Positions 34,297-43,143 of a DNA stretch of 64,000 nt are shown piece by piece; position 1 is the first letter of the stretch; the number at the start of each line of letters is the position of its first letter. Origin of the DNA: Paenibacillus sp. JJ-223. Its GTDB lineage: Bacteria; Bacillota; Bacilli; Paenibacillales; Paenibacillaceae. Where the stretch lies: NCBI RefSeq assembly GCF_927798175.1, contig NZ_CAKMMP010000011.1:1-64000 (forward strand), written 5' to 3'. The translations under genes and the position numbers were made by a program. The notes under the pieces are model-generated. The model did no database searches. It had not been told where the DNA came from and was given only the letters and a program-made list of their open reading frames with translations.

Positions 34297-35907
34297 TTAA
34301 TTCCTGTTCTCGCTTTGCCATCGGCCGTTCAACATGTCCAGCAGCTCCACCATAATGCGCTGTCTGCCCAGCGGCGTCCAGCTCATCGCAAACCAGTTCG
34401 GAATCTCATATACGCGGCCGAGCCGTACAGCCTCCATGCCGGACCAGGCGGGCGTACGCATCAGATCCTGATAACGTTCGCTGCTTCCAGCCAATACATG
34501 ATGCTGATGAATAAACACATGCTCCGCTTCCAGAACGGCAATCTCCTCCGGCTGCATCTCCAGCCGCCACAGCTCCTCCGATGCCGGTGCGCCGTGATTC
34601 AAGGCCAGTTCGCCATAAATCAATTCGTTCAACGGATGACCCGCCCGGCCCTGAATGCCGATCGCCCGGTGATTGACCTGCATCAGCATCAGCCGTTCGT
34701 CTCCCAACATGCCGCGCAGCTTCTGCCCGGTCGTTTCGCTCTGCACATACAGCCTTGTCAGCATCTCGGACGCTTCCCGTTCCCGATGGACAAGTTCGGC
34801 GATTTGCTCAAAGTTCCTCTTCCAATCCCACACTTCAAAGTCAAGGAATACCGGAGAAGCCGACTTTTTGAACTCGTCCCGGAACTCGGCATGATAATCG
34901 TCGGCGATGATCAGATCCGGACTGGACTGCTGCAACAGCGCAAGTTGGTCCTTCACGTGATTCGCATGCTGTTCTTCGCTCTGCCCGGGGTAACGAAACA
35001 AATCTGCAACGCATACCGGTTCGATGCCCAGTGATTTGAGGTGGTCTTCCAGGCTCAAGGAGGATGCCACCGCTACCTTCAGCATGCCTCGCTTCATGTA
35101 CTGGGTGGGCGAAACGCCGACGGTTCGCTGAAACATGCGGCTAAAGTAAAACTCGCTCCGAAACCCGACTTCTGCTGCCACTTCTTTCACGCGACTGTCC
35201 TTGGCGCTAAGCAGTACTTTGGCCTCGGCCATGCGCACGTTGCTTAAATACTCGATCGGAGGCATGCCGGTTTCTCGGCGAAACAGCCGGGAAAAGGCTG
35301 CTGCCGACATGCCGCCGGCCGCCTCGGCCAGCTGTTCGATGCTGATTTTATCGGGATAGTTCCGCTTCATGTACAGGATGCTCCGCTCGATCCGTTCATC
35401 CATGGCCTTGGCCGACGGTACAGGCCCTTGTTGGGCAAGGTCATGAATCAGCTGCTCCAACAGCATCCTTCCTTGAAAGGAATGGCGGATGGATTCTTTT
35501 TTGCCCAATTGGTACAGCTGTACCATGGCCTGCAGGATGGATTGCGGCTGATGAACCGGCAGCATGCCGGGTGACAGCGCTCCTGCCAATGGCGAGGCAG
35601 TCCGTGCCTCGTAAGCTCCTTGCTTTTTCGTTAAACGGATCGGATCGAACCAAATACCGTAATACTCAAACGTGCTTGCTTGCTCTGGAATATCGACGAT
35701 CATGCCCGGAACGAGCAGGTACAGCTGGAATGGCCGCACCTTTTGCAATGCTCCGTCCAGCACGATGACGCCCTCGCCTTCGATAATGAAGCATAATATG
35801 TATGCGGGAATCCTTAACTTTCCGGCCCCGCTGCGTTTAGGAAATCTGCGTTTGCGTACGGAAGACAAAAGATAGATCTGCTGGGCTTCGTTGGAAAGAG
35901 ATGACAT
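34297..35907 (-). CDS. Second AraC/siderophore-binding-domain fusion regulator
   Basis: A 536-residue protein with the same plan as the one at 32359: cupin-like N-terminal sensor half (about 25-150), AraC double helix-turn-helix (about 180-275, including EVAAEVGFRSEFYFSRMFQ), then a binding-protein-like domain (about 285-536). It starts 46 bases after the stop of the FecCD permease gene at 35954 and has no Fur box of its own, so it is probably expressed with the permeases. It likely activates the adjoining uptake unit or siderophore genes when the cognate ferric siderophore is present. Confidence 0.85.
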   Translation of the reverse strand: MSSLSNEAQQIYLLSSVRKRRFPKRSGAGKLRIPAYILCFIIEGEGVIVLDGALQKVRPFQLYLLVPGMIVDIPEQASTFEYYGIWFDPIRLTKKQGAYEARTASPLAGALSPGMLPVHQPQSILQAMVQLYQLGKKESIRHSFQGRMLLEQLIHDLAQQGPVPSAKAMDERIERSILYMKRNYPDKISIEQLAEAAGGMSAAAFSRLFRRETGMPPIEYLSNVRMAEAKVLLSAKDSRVKEVAAEVGFRSEFYFSRMFQRTVGVSPTQYMKRGMLKVAVASSLSLEDHLKSLGIEPVCVADLFRYPGQSEEQHANHVKDQLALLQQSSPDLIIADDYHAEFRDEFKKSASPVFLDFEVWDWKRNFEQIAELVHREREASEMLTRLYVQSETTGQKLRGMLGDERLMLMQVNHRAIGIQGRAGHPLNELIYGELALNHGAPASEELWRLEMQPEEIAVLEAEHVFIHQHHVLAGSSERYQDLMRTPAWSGMEAVRLGRVYEIPNWFAMSWTPLGRQRIMVELLDMLNGRWQSENRN

Positions 35908-35953
35908 GGAACGGATGCACCCGCCTTTCGTCAGACTGCATTCTTTTCCTTCA

Positions 35954-36961
35954 TTATATAGCCCTGCGGCCCAGCAGCAAATAAATCATATACGGCGCGC
36001 CGACAAGTGCGGTAATTAGCCCCGCCGGAATTTCGTAAGGAGCGAACCATTGCCGCCCGGCCAGGTCGGCCAGCATGACGATAAGCCCACCAATCAGTGC
36101 GGCAACGGGCAATCGCACCAGGCTTCGGCTGCCGATGATGCTTCTCGCCATATGGGGCGCCATCAATCCCACGAACCCGATGGTGCCCGCCATCGAAACC
36201 GCAGCTCCCGCCAAACCAACGCTGATCAGAATGAACAGCATTTTCATCGGTTCCACCCGAACGCCAAGGCCGGCCGTAGATTGCACGTCCAGCAAGAACG
36301 AATCCAGCACGCCTGCCTTCCATAACAATAGAAGAAACAGGATCAGTACCCAGGGAAGCAGCGGCCAGAAATGATCCCATGTTCGCCCGTACAGGCTGCC
36401 TGCCATCCATATGGAAGCTTGGGATACCCGAAAGATTTTGCCCAACGTTAACAGATAGGTAATCAGCGCCCCGGCCATCGCGGAGATCCCGATGCCAATC
36501 AGCAGCATGCGCGAGATCGAAGCCGCCTCCCCTTTTCGCCACGACAGACCATAAATGACCGAAGCCGCAAGCAGTGCTCCACTGAACGCAATCCATGGCA
36601 TCAACCGCATCGGGAAAGCAGGCACCAGTACCATAACGGCAACCACGGCCGCAGCCGCCCCTGAATTTAATCCGATTATACCCGGAGAAGCCAGCGGATT
36701 GCGGGTAATGACCTGCAGCACTGCGCCCGCGAGGGCGAGCCCGCAGCCGACCAGAAAGCCGGTTAGCACACGCGGCAGCCTGAGCTGGAAGATCGTGAAA
36801 TGATACTCCGGGTCACCCGCTCCAATCAGGCTGCGCAGCACTTCCATCGGCGGGATCGAGCGCTCGCCCAACATGACATTCAGCACCAGCACGCCTGCAT
36901 TCAGAAACAATAAGCCCATCAGGATTAACAATGCACGTTTGCGAATATGAGCGGGGATCAT
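35954..36961 (-). CDS. FecCD-family permease, second uptake unit
   Basis: A 335-residue permease of about ten helices with NPLASPGIIGLNSGAA, GTIGFVGLMAPHMAR and a C-terminal PYMIYLLLGRR. Its start overlaps the upstream permease stop by 4 bases. It forms the channel with that permease for the substrate of the binding protein at 38181. Confidence 0.9.
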   Translation of the reverse strand: MIPAHIRKRALLILMGLLFLNAGVLVLNVMLGERSIPPMEVLRSLIGAGDPEYHFTIFQLRLPRVLTGFLVGCGLALAGAVLQVITRNPLASPGIIGLNSGAAAAVVAVMVLVPAFPMRLMPWIAFSGALLAASVIYGLSWRKGEAASISRMLLIGIGISAMAGALITYLLTLGKIFRVSQASIWMAGSLYGRTWDHFWPLLPWVLILFLLLLWKAGVLDSFLLDVQSTAGLGVRVEPMKMLFILISVGLAGAAVSMAGTIGFVGLMAPHMARSIIGSRSLVRLPVAALIGGLIVMLADLAGRQWFAPYEIPAGLITALVGAPYMIYLLLGRRAI

Positions 36962-37959
36962 GAACGTCTCTCCTTTCTTTGGGCAAGGTAAATCAGAAAT
37001 GGAGCCCCGAAAAAGGCCGTTACCACGCCGACCGGAATTTCCTGACCCGGCAGTACGAATCTTGCGCCAATATCCGCCGCGAGCAAAAGAAGCGCCCCCA
37101 GCAGGGCCGAAAACGGCACAATCCAGCGATAGTCCTCACCGGCCAGCATCCGTGCAATATGCGGCACGGCGAGGCCGATGAACCCGATGGGCCCGGCGAT
37201 GGCGACCGCACTGCCTGCGAGCAGTACCACCGCTGCAATGCAGCCCACGCGAATCAGCAGCATTCGTTGCCCAAGGCTTTGCGCTACTTCTTCGCCAAGT
37301 CCGAAAATATTCAGCTGCCTGCTAAGCATGGCCGCGCCAACCCATCCGATGCCGATATACGGCATCAATTGAACCAGCAAACCCATATCTCTTCCGGTCA
37401 ATGCTCCGGCGAGCCAGAAGCGCATCGTATCCAGGGATTGCTCGTTCATGATCAGAATGCCTTGCGTCAGCGACGCAAACAGCAGATTCAACGTTGAACC
37501 GGCCAATACCAGCCTGATCGGCGACATGGCCCCTTTGCCTGCAGAACTGAGCAGAAATACCAGCATACCTGCCACCGCTGCACCTAGCAGCGATGACCAC
37601 GCAAACATTTGCAGCGAAGTCGTACCCAGCCAGAACGATGCGACCACTGCGGTCAGTGCCGCACCGTAATTAATGCCGAACAACTCTGGACCGACAAGCG
37701 CATTGCGGCTCACCGCCTGCATCATGCATCCGGCCACGGCCAGTGAAGACCCAACCAGCACCGCGATGACCGCTCGCGGCAGACGCACGCTGCGGATGAT
37801 CAAATGCTCGCGCGAACCGTCGAATGAAATGAACGCATCCATAACGGAACGCAGCGGGACCTTCACGATGCCAAACATAATGCTGCCCAGAAATGCGAGA
37901 GACACCATAACCAGCAGCAGGGCCAATCCCGTCGCTCGTAATCCTGTATTCATCCTCAT
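36958..37959 (-). CDS. FecCD-family permease, second uptake unit
   Basis: A 333-residue permease with NALVGPELFGINYGAA, GPIGFIGLAVPHIAR and a C-terminal PFLIYLAQRK. The ATG at 37959 follows AGAGGTGG by 8 bases. A strong terminator separates it from the binding-protein gene upstream, so the two permeases may be made at lower levels than the binding protein. Confidence 0.9.
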   Translation of the reverse strand: MRMNTGLRATGLALLLVMVSLAFLGSIMFGIVKVPLRSVMDAFISFDGSREHLIIRSVRLPRAVIAVLVGSSLAVAGCMMQAVSRNALVGPELFGINYGAALTAVVASFWLGTTSLQMFAWSSLLGAAVAGMLVFLLSSAGKGAMSPIRLVLAGSTLNLLFASLTQGILIMNEQSLDTMRFWLAGALTGRDMGLLVQLMPYIGIGWVGAAMLSRQLNIFGLGEEVAQSLGQRMLLIRVGCIAAVVLLAGSAVAIAGPIGFIGLAVPHIARMLAGEDYRWIVPFSALLGALLLLAADIGARFVLPGQEIPVGVVTAFFGAPFLIYLAQRKERRS

Positions 37960-38073
37960 TGTTAAATCCACCTCTTGCCCCACATAGCTGATCTATTTCT
38001 AAGGTAACGATATGATTAAAGATCCGAGTTTCTTCTATATAAAACGGAATCAATGACAGCAGCCTGTTGATGC

Positions 38074-38107
38074 AGAAAAATTGGATCGTCACGTTGACGA
38101 CCCAATT
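38074..38107 (-). terminator. Terminator between the binding-protein and permease genes
   Basis: Minus strand: a 13-bp stem (arms starting AATTGGG and ending CCAATT) with an ACG loop and TTTTTC. It ends transcripts of the binding-protein gene, or lets only some continue into the permeases. No separate strong promoter is seen in 37960-38070. Confidence 0.85.
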
Positions 38108-38180
38108 CGAGCGCATGCTATAAAAATCCTTCATTATAGACGTCATTCTGCGGCTTCATTACACCAGCACCGGACAAACC

Positions 38181-39191
38181 TTATGATGGATTCGCCACAT
38201 ATTGGTTCAGATCGTCCAGCACTTTGTTCACGGCTTGGATCCCCAGCCCGCTGAGCCAGTATTCCCAATCGACCGGATGCACAGCCTTGCTTTGGACCCC
38301 TTTCAACGTGGCCCACAGCGGGCTTTTTTCCAACTTGGCGAAGGCATCCTGCTCCCGATTGAACCAGAAAATGATATCCCCGTCGAGATCCGCAATCTGT
38401 TCTTCGGTGACGTCCTTCGAAAAGCCTGCCTCCTGCTGGGCCGCCGGGCGCACGATTCCGGCATCCTCCATGATCGTTCCTGCAAACGTTTCTTTCAGGT
38501 AAATCTGGATTTTGTCCTCACGCGGACGGATCAGCGATACTTCCTTGGCATCCTGTCCGGCCAATGCGGCTTTCAATTCAGCAGCGCGCTGCTCGTAACC
38601 TTCCAGCAGTTTTTGGCCTTCGTCCTGTTTGTTTACCGCCTCCGCATGAAGCTTCAGGTTTTCTTTCCAGGTCACTCCAAGCGTTTCAACGAAAACGGTT
38701 GGCGCAATTTGTTTCAACTGATCGTGAATGGCGTCATGGGTATCTTTGTTGCCGATGATCAGGTCCGGTTTCAAAGCATCGATGGCTTCCAGATTCGGCT
38801 CGTTGACGGAACCGATGTTTTCGATGCCGTCCGTTCCTTGCAAATAAGCCGGGTACGGCTCGCCCGGTGCCAGGATCGATGGCGCTCCTACAGGTTTCAC
38901 GCCCAGTTGCAGCAAATTATCCAGTGCACCGATGTCCAACACGACGACGCGGCTGGCATCGGCCGGAACATCTACTTCACCGTACGCATCCGTGATCGTG
39001 CGTGTGTCGACTGCGTTTGCAGCTTGTTCCTCCTGCTTGGTGTCGGTTGTTCCCGTTTCGACTGCCGAGTTCGTTGCAGCACCCGACCCGGCATTCCCGC
39101 AACCTGCCAGTACCAACATCAATATCGCTAACAAGGCCCATTGTCCCCAAGATAACTTGCCTTTGTTTTGTCTCTTTACCTGCATTGCCAT
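38181..39191 (-). CDS. Iron-siderophore binding lipoprotein, second uptake unit
   Basis: A 336-residue class III binding protein with lipobox LAGC (cysteine near residue 31), a linker, and the two-lobed siderophore domain from about 62. It lies between the synthetase operon and the permeases and has its own near-perfect Fur box. Position suggests that it takes up the siderophore made by the adjacent cluster, in the manner of HtsA or SirA; this is inference. Confidence 0.9.
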   Translation of the reverse strand: MAMQVKRQNKGKLSWGQWALLAILMLVLAGCGNAGSGAATNSAVETGTTDTKQEEQAANAVDTRTITDAYGEVDVPADASRVVVLDIGALDNLLQLGVKPVGAPSILAPGEPYPAYLQGTDGIENIGSVNEPNLEAIDALKPDLIIGNKDTHDAIHDQLKQIAPTVFVETLGVTWKENLKLHAEAVNKQDEGQKLLEGYEQRAAELKAALAGQDAKEVSLIRPREDKIQIYLKETFAGTIMEDAGIVRPAAQQEAGFSKDVTEEQIADLDGDIIFWFNREQDAFAKLEKSPLWATLKGVQSKAVHPVDWEYWLSGLGIQAVNKVLDDLNQYVANPS

Positions 39192-39222
39192 ATGACCCCC
39201 AATTCTCCTCTCTGCGTGCTAA

Positions 39223-39245
39223 TTAATAATGATTATCATTATTAA
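39223..39245. promoter_or_regulatory. Fur box, second binding-protein gene
   Basis: A 23-base palindrome around AATAATGATTATCATTATT, with a mismatch only at the centre. It lies about 30 bases upstream of the start codon. Confidence 0.88.
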
Positions 39246-39320
39246 GACAATAGCCCATTTTTCCGGATTATGTCCATGCAAAAATCTGTTGATCTCATAT
39301 ACTTTTTTGAATGGCTGCAT

Positions 39321-41261
39321 TTAAGAGAGTACATTGCTTGGTTCAGAGAGCGGGTTGGGAACTTGATGCATTCTCAATTCGTCATCCGGATACATCCTCC
39401 GTTTCGTCAGCTGTTCAACTCCGATCTCCGGTTCGAACAAAGAAAACGCCTCGTATCTCGCTTGATGTTCCGGGAATCGGTGCTGGTACTGCTCGATGAT
39501 TCGGCGAATTCGGTTCCAGAAATGCCGCTCTGGAATGCCGTAATGCTCTTGCATGAACAAAGCCAATTCGCCCAGGTTGATAAAGAAAAAGGCATCATGC
39601 ACGAAATCGCGCACTGCTTCCGCTTCTTCCGCAACCAGGAACGAATTGCGGTTCACTCTGCGGTGGTATTCCGGTACATCCACCAGTTCCGGGCAGCGGC
39701 CAGGCTCTGCCAGCAAATCTGTCTTGAAACGGATGCCGTCGTGAAAATCCTTCAGGGCAATCCGAAGGGGCTTGCCATCATCGTGGATTAGCAGCATATT
39801 CTGGGCGTGCGATTCCAACGCGATGCCATGGGCGAACAACCAGTGAATAAGGGGGAGGACTGACACATTCAACAGATCGTTCAACCATGCTTCTGCGCCA
39901 TAGCGTCTGATCCATGGCTCGATGACCGGGCAGCCTTCGGCATCCAGCGTGGCGAGCGCGTTGAACGGCAAGACCGATTCACCCGTTCCGAGTTGCGCAT
40001 ACACGCTCTCCCTCCAGATGCAAGACAATACGCCGTAACCATCCGGTCGGAGCATGTCGGGAACATGACTGTTATCGTATGCGGCCCCGACTATCTCGCC
40101 AAGCATGATGACGCGCAGTTCATCCCTTAGATAAGGGTCTTCGCTGGCAATTCCCTGAAGCCAGTCCGTGATGAGGGGAGCGTTCTGTACCGTGTGCGGC
40201 GCGATCACCCTGCCCGTGGACGTGTTGATGATGCTGAGCGACAGCTTCAGCGAAGCCAGATCCGGACGGGAGCGATTCGCCAGCGTACGAATGGATTGCT
40301 GTGCCGTGTATGCGTGATCGCCGATCCCCAGCGGGACGATGTATCCATTCCGCAAATCCTCTGCCAATACGGAGGTGATTACCGACTCCCATTGCCAGGG
40401 ATGTACGGGGATCAGCGTGTACGCATCGGCGGCATGGGCTCCATTTTCGCGGAGGAACCGATCAAATCGGGATAACGTCTCTTCCCCAATCTGTTCGCGT
40501 ACCCATTCCCCGTTGTTAGCAGATCCGATCACTCGTGCTTGTGCTGAACGACTGACACGCACCCGCTCTTTGCGGACAGCCAGCCATAACGGCCTGATGG
40601 CATTCCCGAATTCCGGCCCATACTTCAGCTGATCTGCCACACGAAAACCGATGCGTGATTTGTAGCTGGGATGATAGGGATGGCCCTCGATGACCCGCTG
40701 CTCCCACTCTTCATCGTGTACCGGCACGGGATCAGCCTGCCGCAGTGAACGGACATGGCGAGCCAGCGTATCGTTGATCAAGGTCTGCTCCAGCTCCCGG
40801 ATAAAATGCAGCAGCTTTGCTTCATCAGCCCCGGTTCCCCGGACGACTTCAAGCAGGAAAAGCGGGATGGAATCCGCCTCTTTCTGCTCTTGGCATGATC
40901 CTTGCTTCATCACTCTCATGATCGGTTCGTCCGTCAGCCGCAGGCGGCCAAACGTCAGATGTCTTTTGCCTTTGCAGAAATAATGCACTTGCTCCCCATT
41001 CAGGCCTCGGCCTTCCAGCGTCCATAGTGTGTTCCCATCCGCCTGCTCGGTCGACGTTGCCTGAATAACCTTCTCGTACAGCAAAGATTCGACCAGCTGC
41101 CTGAATATGCGCCTGCGAGCAGCCGGGTAATGGTGGGAGGATAGTGCCTCAAAGTACAGTCTTTGCTGCCACAGCTGCCTTTCTATCTCTGCCGTCTCCG
41201 TGTTTGGCCCAATATCCCCCATACCCGCCTGCGAATCCTCCCATGCTGCTTCTGTACTCAT
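39321..41261 (-). CDS. IucA/IucC-family NIS siderophore synthetase (SbnC-like)
   Basis: A 646-residue ATP-dependent synthetase that joins a carboxylate to an amine by way of an acyl-adenylate. Family landmarks are EGHPYHPSYKSRIGF, PVHPWQWE, QQSIRTL, NTSTGR, ESHAQNM and ALKDFHDGIRF, plus the C-terminal FhuF-like region. It is closely similar to the next gene upstream and overlaps it by 4 bases, with GGAGGG before its ATG. From memory it most resembles SbnC of the staphyloferrin B pathway, which adds 2-oxoglutarate. Last gene of the sbnA-like operon. Exact substrates unproven. Confidence 0.88.
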   Translation of the reverse strand: MSTEAAWEDSQAGMGDIGPNTETAEIERQLWQQRLYFEALSSHHYPAARRRIFRQLVESLLYEKVIQATSTEQADGNTLWTLEGRGLNGEQVHYFCKGKRHLTFGRLRLTDEPIMRVMKQGSCQEQKEADSIPLFLLEVVRGTGADEAKLLHFIRELEQTLINDTLARHVRSLRQADPVPVHDEEWEQRVIEGHPYHPSYKSRIGFRVADQLKYGPEFGNAIRPLWLAVRKERVRVSRSAQARVIGSANNGEWVREQIGEETLSRFDRFLRENGAHAADAYTLIPVHPWQWESVITSVLAEDLRNGYIVPLGIGDHAYTAQQSIRTLANRSRPDLASLKLSLSIINTSTGRVIAPHTVQNAPLITDWLQGIASEDPYLRDELRVIMLGEIVGAAYDNSHVPDMLRPDGYGVLSCIWRESVYAQLGTGESVLPFNALATLDAEGCPVIEPWIRRYGAEAWLNDLLNVSVLPLIHWLFAHGIALESHAQNMLLIHDDGKPLRIALKDFHDGIRFKTDLLAEPGRCPELVDVPEYHRRVNRNSFLVAEEAEAVRDFVHDAFFFINLGELALFMQEHYGIPERHFWNRIRRIIEQYQHRFPEHQARYEAFSLFEPEIGVEQLTKRRMYPDDELRMHQVPNPLSEPSNVLS

Positions 41262-43102
41262 GCGTTCCCTCCTTCAACCGGTTCGTTTTGCAGCAGGGGC
41301 CTGTATGCATGCAGCGGGTTTGCTGCCCGCTGCACGCAATCTTCCGTTCCTGCGTGAATGCGCCGCCGGGTTAACTGCTCGATTTCGATCTCGGGCGAAA
41401 ATACGTCGAATTGTTCGAACCGTTTCCGCAGTTCCGGGAACCTTTCCTGATAACGCCGAATGATCCCGGCCAGCGTCTCCCACCATGCCTCCTCGCCTAA
41501 CCCGTAATGCTTCTCCAGGAAAAACGAAATCTCCGTCAGGTTGATGAACAGCAGCGCATCCAGCAGGAAATCTTTCACTTCGGAGGGCTCTTCCTTCTCC
41601 ACGAATGAATTGCGGTTCACCCCGTGATGATTGGCTGGCGGATATTCGATGCTTGGATAGCCCAGCGGGTGCGGCAAGGACGGACAGTAGCGGACGCCGT
41701 CGTGAAAATCTTTAAGCGCAATGCGAGTCGGCCAGCCTTGCTTCAAGATGAGGATCATGTTCTGCGCATGAGATTCCAGCCCTGCGCCGTGTGCATACAG
41801 CAAGTGAAGCAGCGGCACTGCTGATACGCGCAGCAACTGAGCGGACCAGCTCTCCAGTCCATAACGCTCCACCCATGGAGCAATGATCGGTTTTCCCTCG
41901 CGATCAAGCTGGGTCAGCGCATTGAACGGCAGAGCCGTCTCATGCACAGCAAGCCGTGGATGCAGGCTTTCCCGCCAAATGGCACCCAGCGAGCCATACA
42001 CGTTTCGTTCGAGCAGCTCCGGCAGCTTCTGGTGGCAGTACGAAATGCCCGCGATTTCCTTCAGCACGATCAGGCCCAGCTCTTGCCCCAGAAAGACATC
42101 TCGCGTCACGATGCTGCCCAGCCAGTCGGAGATGCGCGCCGCATTCATGATCGTATGCTGCGCCAAAATGCGGCCCGAAGACGTGTTCACGATGTTCATC
42201 GGCAGCTTCACGTAAGGCTTGCCCGAATCGGCAACATTCGTCAGCGTGCGAATGGATTGCTGGGGACGGTACATATCCCCGGCTTGTCCAAGATACACGA
42301 TCTCTCCAGCGTGAAGCAGATCCAGACAGGCCACCGATATGATCCGTTCCCACTGCCACGGGTGAACAGGTACGTATGCATAGTCATTCGCATCGACGTG
42401 GGGCAACGTCTCTCGTACGATTTCCCCGAACCTCTTCAGCTCACCCTCACCCAGCTCCTCATGCACGAACTCGTCGTAGGTGCCAAGCGTTTCCGAGAGC
42501 GTGACCACGACCGCTTCCCGGCGGATCGCCAACCAGACGATTCGGAATTCGGGCCGGAATTCCGGGCCATACGCCATATTGTCCTCCAGCGTGAACCCGA
42601 TTCTCGATTTATAACAAGGATGGTATGGATGCCCTTCAATCAGGGCTGACTCCCATTCGTCGTAGTCCGGGGTATCCGGGTCAGGCAGCCCTGACCTCCA
42701 GCGAACCGCTTGAGCGTCCTTCAGCAGCGTTTGCTCCAGCTCGGACGCAAACCTTGAGAGCAATTCTGCTGTCGTACCCACGATTCCGGCGGACATCTCC
42801 AGCAGAAAGCGCGGCAAGGATTCCGCCTCCGCGCTCCCCTCAGGCGTGATGCGCAGGATCGGCTGCTCGGACAAGCGGATCCGGCCAAAGCTTTTTTTGC
42901 GAACAGCTCTGAATGCGTATTGTACCGGTTCTCCTCTTTCTGTCCTCCCTACCAGCACGTACTCTTCCTCTTCCTGCCCCTTAACGACAGGTTCCCGAAT
43001 CACTTGCTCGTACAGCAGCGATTCGATAAGCTGCCTGAAGACCCGCCGTCGTACCCGAATCCATTCGTCGGACCTGGCGAGCGATGCTGCTAAACCATTC
43101 AT
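41258..43102 (-). CDS. IucA/IucC-family NIS siderophore synthetase, tandem paralogue
   Basis: A 614-residue synthetase with EGHPYHPCYKSRIGF, PVHPWQWERI, QQSIRTLTN, NTSSGR, ESHAQNM and ALKDFHDGVRY. These match the downstream synthetase almost motif for motif, so the two look like an old tandem duplication. In the staphyloferrin B scheme one of them would have to do the job of SbnF (joining a second diaminopropionate-derived unit). GGGAGGT precedes the ATG. Confidence 0.88.
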   Translation of the reverse strand: MNGLAASLARSDEWIRVRRRVFRQLIESLLYEQVIREPVVKGQEEEEYVLVGRTERGEPVQYAFRAVRKKSFGRIRLSEQPILRITPEGSAEAESLPRFLLEMSAGIVGTTAELLSRFASELEQTLLKDAQAVRWRSGLPDPDTPDYDEWESALIEGHPYHPCYKSRIGFTLEDNMAYGPEFRPEFRIVWLAIRREAVVVTLSETLGTYDEFVHEELGEGELKRFGEIVRETLPHVDANDYAYVPVHPWQWERIISVACLDLLHAGEIVYLGQAGDMYRPQQSIRTLTNVADSGKPYVKLPMNIVNTSSGRILAQHTIMNAARISDWLGSIVTRDVFLGQELGLIVLKEIAGISYCHQKLPELLERNVYGSLGAIWRESLHPRLAVHETALPFNALTQLDREGKPIIAPWVERYGLESWSAQLLRVSAVPLLHLLYAHGAGLESHAQNMILILKQGWPTRIALKDFHDGVRYCPSLPHPLGYPSIEYPPANHHGVNRNSFVEKEEPSEVKDFLLDALLFINLTEISFFLEKHYGLGEEAWWETLAGIIRRYQERFPELRKRFEQFDVFSPEIEIEQLTRRRIHAGTEDCVQRAANPLHAYRPLLQNEPVEGGNA

Positions 43103-43143
43103 GCGTGCGGTACCTCCCTGATCAAATTTTTGTCATGCACTGC

